NCBI GenBank assembly: GCA_022614805.1
Contig: JAKEHY010000018.1
Location: 1 to 48,861, forward strand
Source of the DNA: Candidatus Zixiibacteriota bacterium
GTDB lineage: Bacteria > Zixibacteria > MSB-5A5 > DSPP01
Reading direction: 5' to 3'
Length of the DNA stretch: 48,861 nt
The position numbers and the translations under genes were made by a program. Positions 16,121-24,370 of the stretch are shown here, piece after piece; the first letter of the stretch is position 1, and every line of letters begins with the position of its first letter. The notes under the pieces were generated by a model. That model searched no databases, was not told where the DNA came from, and saw only the letters and a program-made list of their open reading frames with translations.

Positions 16121-19074
16121 TTGGTCAAACCGTTTCGCACTACAAAATCATCGAAAAATTGGGGGAAGGGGGGATGGGGGAGGTGTATTTAGCCGAGGAT
16201 ATGAGCTTGGGCCGGAAGGTGGCCGTCAAGTTTTTAGCCTCCGACAAGGCAACCGACCCCGAATCCCGCAAGCGATTCGTCCACGAAGCCCGCGCCCAAG
16301 CCTTGGTTTCTCATACCAATGTCGCCAGTTTCTACGAGGTGGGGGAAGAAGGGGATAAAGTTTTTATCGTTATGGAGTACATCGAGGGCCAAAAGCTTTC
16401 GGAATTGGCGAAAGCCGAGAAGCCTTCTTTGCCGGAAATATTGGATTTGGCCATTCAAATTGGGGAAGGGTTGACGGCGGCCCACGAGAAAGGGGTGATG
16501 CACCGGGACATCAACCCGGCCAACATTCTGGTGACCTCCAAACGAGTGGCCAAAATAACCGACTTCGGTTTGGCCAAGTGGAAGGGGGCCTCTACCATAA
16601 CCCGCACCGGCCTGCAGATGGGAACCGACCATTATATGTCGCCGGAAGAAGTGGAGGGAAGGAAAGCCGACTTTCGCACGGACATTTTCTCTTTGGGAGT
16701 GGTTCTGTATGAACTTATCTGCGCCCGGCAGCCTTTTGAGGGAGCCAACCGGGAATCGCTTTTTTACGAAATACTGTACACCCAACCACAGCCCTTAGCC
16801 CGTTTTTGCCGTGGGGTACCGGAAAGTTTGGAGCGGTTGGTTATGAAGTGTTTGGCCAAAAAGCCGGAGGAACGGTACCAATCGGCGGCGGATTTGGTGG
16901 CGGATTTGCGGATGGAGCGCAAGAACATAGAGTATGCCAAGCCATCCGACTTAAAGGTGGCGGCAGAGATGACTAAACCGAAGAAAAAGATGTTGAAATT
17001 TTTAGTGCCAACCTCGGCCGTCGTCGTTCTTGCGGTTTTATTTTTTGTTTTTAATCCGTTCAAAGTTGAGGTGTCTCGAAAGCAGACCGCCCTTGCGGCA
17101 GAAAATTCGCTGGCGGTGATGTACTTTGAAAACATCCCCGACCCAGAGGATAAAGACCACACCGGAGAGATGCTGACCAATCTTTTAATTACTTCCCTTT
17201 CCCAGCTCAAAGGCTGGGAGGTCATCAGCCGCCAGCGCTTATATGATATCCAAGCCGATATGGGTAAACCGGATGAGAAAAGGATAACCCCTGCCCTCGC
17301 TTCAAAGATTGCCCAGCGGGTCGGAGTCAGGACGATGCTTCTGGGAACCGTTTTACAGAGCCAGCCCAAACTGGCGGCAACTTCGCAGTTGATAGAAGTA
17401 AAATCGGGAAAAATCTTAAACTCCCAGCGGCTAACTGGCTTTTCGGCTGACCAAATATTCGCGTTCGTGGACAGCTTTGCGGTTTTGGTAAGAGGCAATT
17501 TGAACATAGATCCCGGAGCGGCATCGGAAACCAAACCGGTGATGGAAGTGACTACGGCCTCCTTAGAAGCTTACCGCGCTTATGTCGAGGGGGTTGAGCT
17601 GATTGAAAGGTTTGATTACAAGCAAGCCCCATCAGCTTTGGAAAAAGCCCTTGAGTTAGACCCAAAGTTCGCAATGGCATATTTAATGTTGGCATACGCC
17701 GATTTAGGAAATGAAGATATTGCCGGCCACAACAAGGCCTTGCAAAAAGCTTACGAGCTTAGCGACAGGGTGCCGGAAAGGGAGCGTTTACGGATCCAGG
17801 GCAAATATGCCCTCGAAATCGAGAATGATTTCGTCAAAGCAGCTGAAATCTTCGAGAAGTTGTTGAAGGAGCATCCCTACGACTTCTGGGTTTACTTTTA
17901 CTTAAAGACTGTCTACTTATGGCTGGGAGATTATGAAAAAAGCACTCAAACACTTCTGGCCGGGTTGACGAGCGATTCTTTGGACAAACGTTTATGGAAT
18001 GAGTTATCAGGCCATTACGCCGGCTTAAACCGCAGGAAAGAAGCCCTTGACGCAGTGGACCAGTATATTAAATTAGCCCCCGCTGAATTTAATCCGTATG
18101 ACACCAAAGGAGATGTTTATCTATATTTTGGAGAACTGGACTCGGCTTTGCTCTGGTATCAGAAAGCATTTATGTTGCGGTCTAATATTGGTACTAATGA
18201 GAAATTGGCACACGACGCCCTGTCGCGTGGTGATTACGCCAGCAGTGAAAAATATATTCGGCAGTACGACCACACCGATATATTTCAAAAACCGATAGCC
18301 GAGTACGATTTAAGCTTAATGTTTTTGCATCAAGGCAAGTTTAAAGAGGCTAAGGAACGATTACTGGCAAATCTATCCTCGCATCTGGCACGAAATAATC
18401 AAGCACAAATTCTGAAGATCCTTGCCACACTGGTCCACTTGAGTTACATACTGGGTAATTATTCAGAAATGTTGGATTACGCCAAGAAACTGTCGGACCA
18501 TCCGACACATACTTGGTGGGTATCAACTTCTGGGCGCGAGATCTTGGCTTGGGCTTATATAATGAACGGTCAGGAAAAAATTGGCTACAGGATAATGGAT
18601 GAGGTGAAAAAAGATCTTAATGGTCACACAACTGTCTACAAGAGGCGCCACGATTTTTATACTGCCTGTTTGACATATGAAGAGGGAAAGTATGGAGCGG
18701 CCCTTGATGCTTTCAAGAAAATTCGGCATATTGAGCCTCCCAACTCTATTCCCAATTTAATCTATGCCCTATGTTTATTGAAAGCCGGTCAGTCGGGCGA
18801 TGCCATAGTTGAATTAGAGCGTTTGATTCGATGGTATCCGCCAGTTCATTACAGTATTAGCTTTCTCGGTTTTTCCTATGCACCAAATCTCTGGCCCATG
18901 GCGCCGGTATTGGCCCATTACTGGCTGGGGGTGGCGTATGAACAAAAAGAGGAAAAGGATAAAGCCAAAAGAGAATATGAGACCTTTCTGGACATCTGGA
19001 AAAACGCCGACCCGGGAATAGCGGAAGTAGAGGATGCCAAGGAGAGATTGGCAAGGTTGAAAAAGAAGGTTTAA
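16117..19074 (+). CDS. Membrane Ser/Thr protein kinase with CsgG/TolB-like and TPR domains
   Basis: A 985-residue PknB-type kinase. The catalytic domain spans about 9-275: P-loop GEGGMGEV (16-23), Lys38, HRD at 129-131 (as HRDINPAN, Ile in place of the usual Leu and Asn in place of Lys), DFG at 149-151, and the SPEEVEG activation-segment end. All catalytic residues are present, but the HRDxKPxN Lys is Asn. One membrane helix follows at about 293-313. A domain starting ENSLAVMYFENIPDPEDK is like the CsgG/TolB-N fold seen after many bacterial kinases, and from about 485 there are TPR-like helical repeats. The kinase faces the cytoplasm and the C-terminal sensor part faces the periplasm. The gene overlaps the LPS operon by 4 bp. 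The TPR half is visibly more AT-rich than the kinase half. Confidence 0.92.
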   Translation: MIGQTVSHYKIIEKLGEGGMGEVYLAEDMSLGRKVAVKFLASDKATDPESRKRFVHEARAQALVSHTNVASFYEVGEEGDKVFIVMEYIEGQKLSELAKAEKPSLPEILDLAIQIGEGLTAAHEKGVMHRDINPANILVTSKRVAKITDFGLAKWKGASTITRTGLQMGTDHYMSPEEVEGRKADFRTDIFSLGVVLYELICARQPFEGANRESLFYEILYTQPQPLARFCRGVPESLERLVMKCLAKKPEERYQSAADLVADLRMERKNIEYAKPSDLKVAAEMTKPKKKMLKFLVPTSAVVVLAVLFFVFNPFKVEVSRKQTALAAENSLAVMYFENIPDPEDKDHTGEMLTNLLITSLSQLKGWEVISRQRLYDIQADMGKPDEKRITPALASKIAQRVGVRTMLLGTVLQSQPKLAATSQLIEVKSGKILNSQRLTGFSADQIFAFVDSFAVLVRGNLNIDPGAASETKPVMEVTTASLEAYRAYVEGVELIERFDYKQAPSALEKALELDPKFAMAYLMLAYADLGNEDIAGHNKALQKAYELSDRVPERERLRIQGKYALEIENDFVKAAEIFEKLLKEHPYDFWVYFYLKTVYLWLGDYEKSTQTLLAGLTSDSLDKRLWNELSGHYAGLNRRKEALDAVDQYIKLAPAEFNPYDTKGDVYLYFGELDSALLWYQKAFMLRSNIGTNEKLAHDALSRGDYASSEKYIRQYDHTDIFQKPIAEYDLSLMFLHQGKFKEAKERLLANLSSHLARNNQAQILKILATLVHLSYILGNYSEMLDYAKKLSDHPTHTWWVSTSGREILAWAYIMNGQEKIGYRIMDEVKKDLNGHTTVYKRRHDFYTACLTYEEGKYGAALDAFKKIRHIEPPNSIPNLIYALCLLKAGQSGDAIVELERLIRWYPPVHYSISFLGFSYAPNLWPMAPVLAHYWLGVAYEQKEEKDKAKREYETFLDIWKNADPGIAEVEDAKERLARLKKKV

Positions 19075-19145
19075 TGATTGGCCAAACCGATTTGCCTTAC
19101 AATATCCTCGACAAACCCGGCGAGGGGGGTAGGGGGAGCGTATAA
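19074..19145 (+). pseudogene. Relic of a second Ser/Thr kinase (first 23 codons)
   Basis: Starting at the last base of the kinase stop codon, an ATG opens a 23-codon frame: MIGQTDLPYNILDKPGEGG, then RGSV and a stop. It lines up with the start of the intact kinase (MIGQTVSHYKIIEKLGEGG, then MGEV), including the P-loop glycines. The DNA is similar too. It appears to be the remaining head of a tandem kinase duplicate whose body is lost. The same overlap geometry is used at 16117. Confidence 0.8.
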
Positions 19146-19193
19146 GACCCAGGACTTGATACACGACCGGTTAGTCACCCCCGCAGTTGCGGT

Positions 19194-19222
19194 TTGACAC
19201 TCCCAAGGCCGGGTGGTAAATT
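19194..19222 (+). promoter_or_regulatory. Promoter of rel
   Basis: TTGACA at 19194-19199, a 17-bp spacer and TAAATT at 19217-19222. The leader to the ATG at 19279 would be about 50 nt, with no strong Shine-Dalgarno near the start. Confidence 0.6.
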
Positions 19223-19278
19223 AAAGCTATTCGGTTGCCTACTTAACCGAGGTAACCCGAACTGCCGAAGCTAATTCT

Positions 19279-21426
19279 ATGAACCTGGCCGAATTCATCA
19301 TACAAGTCGAGTCCTTCAACGCCAACATCGACATTCCGCTCGTGCGCCGGGCCTACGAGTTTTGCGACCGGGCCCATGCCGGGCAGAAACGGGAGTCCGG
19401 CGACCCCTTCATCGAACACTGCTTGGAGGTAGCCTTCATTCTGGCCGAGCTGCATATGGACTCGGCGACCATCGCCGCCGGGCTTTTGCACGACGTTCTG
19501 GAAGACACGACATCGACGAAGGAACAAATCAGGACGGAATTCGGGGAGGAGATCGCCGAGCTGGTGGACGGCGTAACCAAACTGGGGGAGTTCAAATTCC
19601 AAAGCATCGAAGAGGAGCAGGTGGATTATTTCCGCAAGCTGCTTTTGTCGATGGCCAAGGACATCCGGGTCATCGTCATCAAGCTGGCGGACCGGCTGCA
19701 CAATATGCGGACTCTGGAGCATCTGCCCAAGGACCGAATCGCGCGGATTGCGGCCGAAACCCGGGACGTCTACGCCCCTCTGGCCCACCGCTTCGGCATC
19801 GGGCGGATTAAATGGGAGCTGGAGGACTGGGCCTTCAAATTCCTAAACCCCCCGGCCTACCGGGAACTCTCGGAGAAGGTGCAGGCGAGGAGGGAAAAGC
19901 GGGAGGCCTACATTCAATCGGTCATCCATCCGATTGCGGCCCAGCTGGAAAAGGCCGGGATAAAAGCGGAAATCACCGGGCGGGCCAAGCATTTCGATTC
20001 CATTTTCCGGAAAATGCAGGCGCGCAAAAAGCCGTTCGAGGAAATTTACGACCTGTTCGCCATCCGGGTCATCGTGGAAACCGTGCGGGACTGCTACCAC
20101 GCACTGGGGCTGGTGCACCAGCTCTGGACCCCGATACGGGAAAGCTTTGACGATTACATCGCCCTGCCGAAATCGAACGGCTACCAGTCGCTCCACACCA
20201 CGGTCATCGGCCCGGAGAACCTGCCGGTGGAGATTCAAATCCGCACCCACCAGATGCACCGGACCTCGGAATTCGGCATCGCCGCCCACTGGTTGTACAA
20301 GGAGGGAAAGAAATCGGCCGACGCCGGGGACAAACAGGTGACCTGGCTGCGGGAGGTTCTGGAATGGCAGAAGGATATGGCCTCCCCCTCCGAGTTTTTG
20401 GAATACCTGAAGCTGGATTTGTACGCCGACGAGGTTTTCGTTTTCACCCCCAAAGGGGAGCTGCGGGAGCTTCCCAAAGGCGCGACCCCCTTGGATTTTG
20501 CCTACGCCATCCATACCGACGTCGGCAACCGCTGCACCGGCGCGCGCATCAATGGAGTGATGCGGCCGCTTTCTTCCACGCTCAAGTCCGGTGATGAAGT
20601 GGAAATCATCACCTCCCCCCATCAGACCCCCAGCCAGGACTGGCTTAAAATCGTGCACACCTCCCGCGCCCGCTCCAAAATCCGGCATTACCTGAAGCTG
20701 AAGGGACACGAGCAGGCCGTGGCTTTGGGAGCCGAGATGCTGGAAAAGGAAATCAGAAAACTCCGGCTGAAGCTTTCAGACCAGGAAATTCAGGATTTGG
20801 CGATGTCCTTTTCTTACACCTCCACCGAGGGGTTGTACGCCGCTTTGGGGGACGGCACGATTTCCCTCCTTACCGTAATCCACAAGCTGGTTCCGGAGCA
20901 AAAACCGGAGGCCGACCTCTCCCTTTTCCGGAAAATCGTGGAGAAGGCCAAAGGGGAGCCGAAGGGGATAAAAATCGGGGGAAATTTCTCCGGCGGGGAT
21001 TTGATGTACCGGCTGGCGCGCTGCTGCCAGCCGATTCCGGGGGAGCCGATTGTCGGTTTCATCACCCGGGGGCGGGGGATTTCGATTCACCGCAAGGATT
21101 GCCACAATGCGATGGGGCTTTTGACGGACGGAGACCGCACCCTCAAGGTGGATTGGAACGTGGAGGGGAATCAGGCCTTCGTGGTGCGGCTGAAGCTGGT
21201 GGTCGAAGAGCGCAAGAATATCCTGCGCGACGTGGCGGATGCGGTGGCCAAGACGGATTCCAACCTCCGCTCGGTCGGTTTGGAAAGCATCGGCCGGGCC
21301 ACGCCGGGGCATCTGGTGGTGGAGGTAAAAAATGTCGCCCACCTGGAGCGGGTCATCAAGGAACTGAAGAAAACCAAAGGGGTGGTGGACGTGGAGCGGG
21401 TGAGCGAACCGGAGGGGGAAGGATGA
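19279..21426 (+). CDS. rel: Bifunctional (p)ppGpp synthetase/hydrolase Rel
   Basis: A 715-residue stringent-response enzyme. The hydrolase domain has His47, HD at 71-72 and ED at 75-76 (LLHDVLEDT), and KLADRLHNMRT, so the metal site is intact. The synthetase domain has TGRAKHFDSIFRKM, YDLFAIRVIV, PKSNGYQSLHTT and EIQIRTHQMH. A TGS domain follows (VFVFTPKGELRELPKGATPL), then a zinc-finger/helical region (RCCQPIPGEPIVGFITRGRG) and a C-terminal ACT domain from about 630. Both activities look intact, as in single-Rel genomes. It has its own promoter just after the kinase relic. Confidence 0.95.
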   Translation: MNLAEFIIQVESFNANIDIPLVRRAYEFCDRAHAGQKRESGDPFIEHCLEVAFILAELHMDSATIAAGLLHDVLEDTTSTKEQIRTEFGEEIAELVDGVTKLGEFKFQSIEEEQVDYFRKLLLSMAKDIRVIVIKLADRLHNMRTLEHLPKDRIARIAAETRDVYAPLAHRFGIGRIKWELEDWAFKFLNPPAYRELSEKVQARREKREAYIQSVIHPIAAQLEKAGIKAEITGRAKHFDSIFRKMQARKKPFEEIYDLFAIRVIVETVRDCYHALGLVHQLWTPIRESFDDYIALPKSNGYQSLHTTVIGPENLPVEIQIRTHQMHRTSEFGIAAHWLYKEGKKSADAGDKQVTWLREVLEWQKDMASPSEFLEYLKLDLYADEVFVFTPKGELRELPKGATPLDFAYAIHTDVGNRCTGARINGVMRPLSSTLKSGDEVEIITSPHQTPSQDWLKIVHTSRARSKIRHYLKLKGHEQAVALGAEMLEKEIRKLRLKLSDQEIQDLAMSFSYTSTEGLYAALGDGTISLLTVIHKLVPEQKPEADLSLFRKIVEKAKGEPKGIKIGGNFSGGDLMYRLARCCQPIPGEPIVGFITRGRGISIHRKDCHNAMGLLTDGDRTLKVDWNVEGNQAFVVRLKLVVEERKNILRDVADAVAKTDSNLRSVGLESIGRATPGHLVVEVKNVAHLERVIKELKKTKGVVDVERVSEPEGEG

Positions 21427-21451
21427 GTTGTTCATCGTTTTTCCCGGAGCA

Positions 21452-21477
21452 GTCCCTCGACTACGCTCGGGATTAAA
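21452..21477. repeat. Dispersed repeat CCCTCGACNANGCTCGGGATTAAA, copy 2
   Basis: AGTCCCTCGACTACGCTCGG followed by GATTAAA. It matches the copy at 447-472. It lies in the 106-bp gap between rel and the pgeF-like gene, a gap that also holds CCGGGC/CCCGGA-type short inverted words. Confidence 0.5.
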
Positions 21478-21532
21478 GGGCTCCGGGCTACCCTTTTAAT
21501 AATGTTCCGGGCCACCCATTGAGAATGGGGTA

Positions 21533-22246
21533 GTGAAGGCCATCAAGATGCCGAGGATTACATCGATACAGACGAATTTTGAGAACATTGGTGTTTTAGG
21601 AAAACCATCGGAAGTGGTGGTGGGATTTTTTGTTTCAAAAACGCCGGTTGAAAGCAAGGCTGAATTTTTGAGGGCGGCGTGGGCGCAGGCGGGCTTTGAA
21701 TCCAAAACTCCGTTGTACCTAAAGCAAGTGCATTCCGGCTCGGTGGTTCAGTTCCTGAACGGCGCCCGGCCCGCTCAAGTTCCGACCGGAGATGCGGTTC
21801 TGACCGATTCAAAAGATGCCTTCGTCGTCATTCAAGCGGCGGACTGCTTGCCGGTGCTCTTCTTTGACCCCCTGAAAAAATTGATAGCCGGAGCACATGC
21901 CGGATGGAAGGGGAGTTTGCTGGGCATCGTTCCTCAAGTCGTTCATCGGCTTGCTCACTTGGGTTCTCATCCAGAAAACTTAAAAATCTGGCTGGGGCCT
22001 TCCATCCGTTCCTGCTGTTACGAAGTGGACGTGGAACGCTCGGTTTTGTTTCCACACCGTGTCGATGGCGGGCGGCACATCGATTTGGTTTCCTTTAACC
22101 AGGAACTTCTTGAGAGTGCCGGAGTCCCGAAACAGAATATTTTCATCGACCCCCGCTGCACGGCTTGTTCGCCGGAAGGACTCCCCTCCTACCGCCGCGA
22201 AGGGGAAAAAGCGGGCCGGATTTTTGCCTGCCTTGCTTTGCGTTAA
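21533..22246 (+). CDS. pgeF: PgeF/YfiH family (laccase-domain) protein
   Basis: A 237-residue member of the family once called multicopper polyphenol oxidase. It is now known to include purine nucleoside phosphorylases and a peptidoglycan-editing enzyme. Seen: YLKQVHSGSVV, the metal-site stretch AADCLPVLFFDP with its Cys, AGAHAGWKGSLLGI with its His, and GPSIRSCCYEVD. The C-terminal FIDPRCTACSPEGLPSYRREGEKAGRIFACLAL is typical. The start is uncertain: GTG 21533 or ATG 21548, five codons later. Neither has a strong Shine-Dalgarno. Confidence 0.88.
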   Translation: MKAIKMPRITSIQTNFENIGVLGKPSEVVVGFFVSKTPVESKAEFLRAAWAQAGFESKTPLYLKQVHSGSVVQFLNGARPAQVPTGDAVLTDSKDAFVVIQAADCLPVLFFDPLKKLIAGAHAGWKGSLLGIVPQVVHRLAHLGSHPENLKIWLGPSIRSCCYEVDVERSVLFPHRVDGGRHIDLVSFNQELLESAGVPKQNIFIDPRCTACSPEGLPSYRREGEKAGRIFACLALR

Positions 22247-22315
22247 GGAACTATGGGAAGCGGCCGATAGTATCAACGTAAGGATGCCTAACACATTTCC
22301 GAAAAAGGAGAGGGT

Positions 22316-22897
22316 ATGATTCGCAAGGGAATTTTGACTTTGGCCGTTCTGTTTATGGCCTCCGCTCCGGCCTGGGCCCTTTTGGGGGCCGGCTTTGGGG
22401 TGCGCGGCGGACTAATTTCCAATTATCAAATCGGCGGCGCGCCGGCGGGGGTTCCGGTTCCGAAGAAGCTGACGATGATTGGGGTGCATTCCGCTTTTTC
22501 CCGGATTCCGGCTTTTGTCATTGAGGGTTCTTTGGAATACAACTGGAAGCAGGAAAGCTACAGCGATGCGACTTACGGCGATTACAAATTGCGGGTCAAC
22601 GATTTTTCCGCCAACGCCTTCGCCAAGGTGCGCTTTCCTTTGGCGACCTTAAAACCGTATCTCGGAGCCGGTTTGGGCCTGCACAAGCTGGTCTATACGG
22701 TTTCCAACGAAACCGGCACGGTGCCGATTCCGGATGACGCCACCAAGCCGGCCTATCACGCGATGTTGGGGGTGGCAATTACGCCCCCGTTGATGCCGTT
22801 CGAGCTTTTCGGCGAATACCGCTGGACCTGGATTTCCACGCCGGACAAAACCACCAAGTTCCCGACCCTTCTGGCCGGTTTTACCTTGAAGATGTGA
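22316..22897 (+). CDS. Outer-membrane beta-barrel protein
   Basis: A 193-residue protein with a clean signal peptide (MIRKGILTLAVLFMASAPAW, cut after ALA-like residues). Alternating strands follow and it ends in an amphipathic strand KFPTLLAGFTLKM. It begins LLGAGFGVRGGLISNY and includes VRFPLATLKPYLGAGLGLHKL, the pattern of small 8-strand OmpA/OmpW-like barrels. There is a good Shine-Dalgarno (AAAAAGGAGAGGG) before the ATG. Function is unknown. A strong hairpin follows at 22913-22940. Confidence 0.75.
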   Translation: MIRKGILTLAVLFMASAPAWALLGAGFGVRGGLISNYQIGGAPAGVPVPKKLTMIGVHSAFSRIPAFVIEGSLEYNWKQESYSDATYGDYKLRVNDFSANAFAKVRFPLATLKPYLGAGLGLHKLVYTVSNETGTVPIPDDATKPAYHAMLGVAITPPLMPFELFGEYRWTWISTPDKTTKFPTLLAGFTLKM

Positions 22898-22912
22898 GCG
22901 GATTCGTTTTTT

Positions 22913-22940
22913 GGCCGGCCCCAAAAAATCGGGGCCGGTC
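22913..22940 (+). terminator. Hairpin after the outer-membrane protein gene
   Basis: GGCCGGCCCC - AAAAAATC - GGGGCCGGTC, a 10-bp stem with one G-U pair, 16 bp after the stop. It is followed by TAAAAAATT rather than a T run, so it is a poor intrinsic terminator. It may rely on Rho or act only as an mRNA end stabiliser. Confidence 0.5.
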
Positions 22941-22951
22941 TAAAAAATTCC

Positions 22952-22980
22952 TTGACAAAAGAACTTGCAAGAGTTATCAT
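22952..22980 (+). promoter_or_regulatory. Promoter of the cold-shock gene array
   Basis: TTGACA at 22952-22957, a 17-bp spacer and TATCAT at 22975-22980. Transcription from here gives an untranslated leader of about 200 nt before the first cold-shock start at 23187. That is similar in scale to the temperature-sensing leader of E. coli cspA. Confidence 0.7.
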
Positions 22981-23186
22981 TAAACCGGCGTAAGGAAGTT
23001 GATTTTGGAGGAAACAGATTAACAAAGATGGCCCCGCAACGGGGAGGACCACTTCCCGGCAGCGGGATTTTGCTTTTTAGGGAAACAAAAAGGGCCGGCA
23101 AACTCTCGAAACATTCCCCGAAAACCGAATAATCCCCCAGGAGGCGCGGGCATTTCAATGAAAACGGAAGAAAGGTGGTGAGATTT

Positions 23187-23387
23187 TTGGCACAGGGCAC
23201 GGTTAAATGGTTCAACGACGCAAAGGGCTTCGGCTTCATCCGTATGGATGACGGCAAGGAAGTCTTCGTCCACTACACCGCCATCGTGGACAAGGGTTTC
23301 AAATCCTTGAAGGAAGGGGACCCGGTTCGCTTTGACGTGGTGGAAGGCCCCAAAGGGCCGCAGGCCGCCAACGTGGTGAAGGCTTGA
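23187..23387 (+). CDS. csp: Cold-shock domain protein 1 (TTG start)
   Basis: A 66-residue single-stranded nucleic-acid-binding protein: [17 protein letters not shown] and VFVHYTAI are RNP-1 and RNP-2. It ends [13 protein letters not shown]. These proteins melt RNA structure and help transcription and translation in the cold or in growth. The start is set at TTG 23187. AGGTGGTGA sits 5 nt upstream, the same distance as in the three other copies, and the result has the usual three residues before the conserved Gly. A GTG four codons further upstream (MVRFLAQ) is possible but would overlap the Shine-Dalgarno. Confidence 0.92.
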   Translation: MAQGTVKWFNDAKGFGFIRMDDGKEVFVHYTAIVDKGFKSLKEGDPVRFDVVEGPKGPQAANVVKA

Positions 23388-23460
23388 ACGATTGCAGCTC
23401 CGCTTTTTTTCGAAAAGGCGGGTTTACGGTAACAACGAAACAAAGGGCGAGGTGATTACT

Positions 23461-23661
23461 TTGGCACAGGGCAGCGTTAAATGGTTCAACGACGCAAAGG
23501 GATACGGCTTCATCCGTATGGATGACGGCAAGGAAGTGTTCGTCCATTACACGGCTTTAAGCGGCGAGGGCTTCAAGTCGCTCAAGGAAGGGGATTCCGT
23601 CCGCTTTGACGTGGTGGAAGGGCCGAAAGGGCCGCAGGCCGCCAATGTGGTAAAAGCTTGA
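23461..23661 (+). CDS. csp: Cold-shock domain protein 2 (TTG start)
   Basis: A 66-residue paralogue: [33 protein letters not shown], ending in the same [16 protein letters not shown] 23461 is preceded by GAGGTGA at 5 nt. An upstream in-frame extension reads through the leader and is not convincing. It is 73 bp after copy 1 and shares its transcript unless terminated. Confidence 0.9.
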   Translation: MAQGSVKWFNDAKGYGFIRMDDGKEVFVHYTALSGEGFKSLKEGDSVRFDVVEGPKGPQAANVVKA

Positions 23662-23777
23662 CATTCGAACGGCTGTGGCCGTTTGAAACCGGCAATTGCG
23701 CCAAAATGGGTTTTCGCATCGCCAAAACAAGTGCGAAACGCCCAGGAACAACGTAACGGAACAAGGTGGTGATTTTT
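23662..23777 (+). promoter_or_regulatory. Structured leader before cold-shock gene 3
   Basis: This begins with a hairpin TTCGAACGGC-TGTG-GCCGTTTGAA (about 23664-23687). It is followed by GAAACCGGCAATTGCGCCA, then AAATGGGTTTTC. The gap before copy 4 has the same order: hairpin GCCCCGA-TTCGG-TCGGGGC, then GAAACGGGCATTTTGCCCA, then AATGGGTTTC. The repeated element suggests a shared RNA regulatory leader. Confidence 0.5.
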
Positions 23778-23978
23778 CTGGCACAGGGTACTGTGAAATG
23801 GTTTAACGACGCAAAAGGATTCGGCTTTCTCCGTTCGGAGGATGGAACCGAGGTTTTTGTGCACTATTCGGCAATCACCGATAAGGGCTTCAAGTCGTTA
23901 AAGGAAGGCGAAGCGGTCCGCTTCGACGTCGTCGAGGGTCCGAAAGGGCCGCAGGCGGCCAACGTCGTTAAGGCATAA
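23778..23978 (+). CDS. csp: Cold-shock domain protein 3 (CTG start)
   Basis: A 66-residue paralogue: [37 protein letters not shown] and the shared tail. The codon in the start position is CTG (23778), 5 nt after AAGGTGGTGA. GTG at 23766 or 23769 would give MVIFLAQ; those codons are part of the Shine-Dalgarno itself. CTG initiation is rare, so this is a real open point. Confidence 0.88.
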   Translation: MAQGTVKWFNDAKGFGFLRSEDGTEVFVHYSAITDKGFKSLKEGEAVRFDVVEGPKGPQAANVVKA

Positions 23979-24108
23979 CGCCGCGAACGCCCCGATTCGG
24001 TCGGGGCTTATTGAAACGGGCATTTTGCCCAAATGGGTTTCCCCCGTCCGCAAAAAGCGGAGGGCGGGAGTCCCAGCAACACGAAACAGAGTTAAGGTGG
24101 TGATTTTT
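23979..24108 (+). promoter_or_regulatory. Structured leader before cold-shock gene 4
   Basis: Hairpin GCCCCGATTCGGTCGGGGC (about 23991-24009) plus TTATT, which could be a weak terminator or attenuator. Then comes GAAACGGGCATTTTGCCCA, the element shared with the previous leader. Before the Shine-Dalgarno, CACGAAACAGAG resembles AACGAAACAAAG before copy 2. Confidence 0.5.
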
Positions 24109-24309
24109 CTGGCACAGGGTACCGTTAAATGGTTTAACGACGCAAAAGGCTTTGGTTTTCTCCGTATGGATGATGGCAAAGAGGTTTTTGTGCACTATTC
24201 GGCAATCGCCGATAAGGGCTTCAAGTCGTTGGCCGAAGGCGAGACCGTCCGCTTCGACGTGGTCGAAGGCCCCAAGGGGCCGCAGGCCGCCAACGTCGTC
24301 AAGGCGTAG
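24109..24309 (+). CDS. csp: Cold-shock domain protein 4 (CTG start)
   Basis: A 66-residue paralogue nearly identical to copy 3 in its first half: [39 protein letters not shown]. The start codon position holds CTG, with AAGGTGGTGA 5 nt before it, exactly as in copy 3. It is the last gene of the array; a strong bidirectional terminator follows. Confidence 0.88.
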   Translation: MAQGTVKWFNDAKGFGFLRMDDGKEVFVHYSAIADKGFKSLAEGETVRFDVVEGPKGPQAANVVKA

Positions 24310-24322
24310 GTTTTACCATTAA

Positions 24323-24364
24323 GAAAAAACCCCCCTTCGGGCAACCGGAGGGGGGTTTTATTTT
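24323..24364. terminator. Bidirectional intrinsic terminator
   Basis: AAAAAACCCCCCTTCGG - GCAA - CCGGAGGGGGGTTTTATTTT. A G/C stem is flanked by an A run on one side and a T run on the other, so it works on both strands. It ends the cold-shock array (plus) and the dinB-tag-gnat operon (minus). Confidence 0.9.
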
Positions 24365-24370
24365 GAGGGA

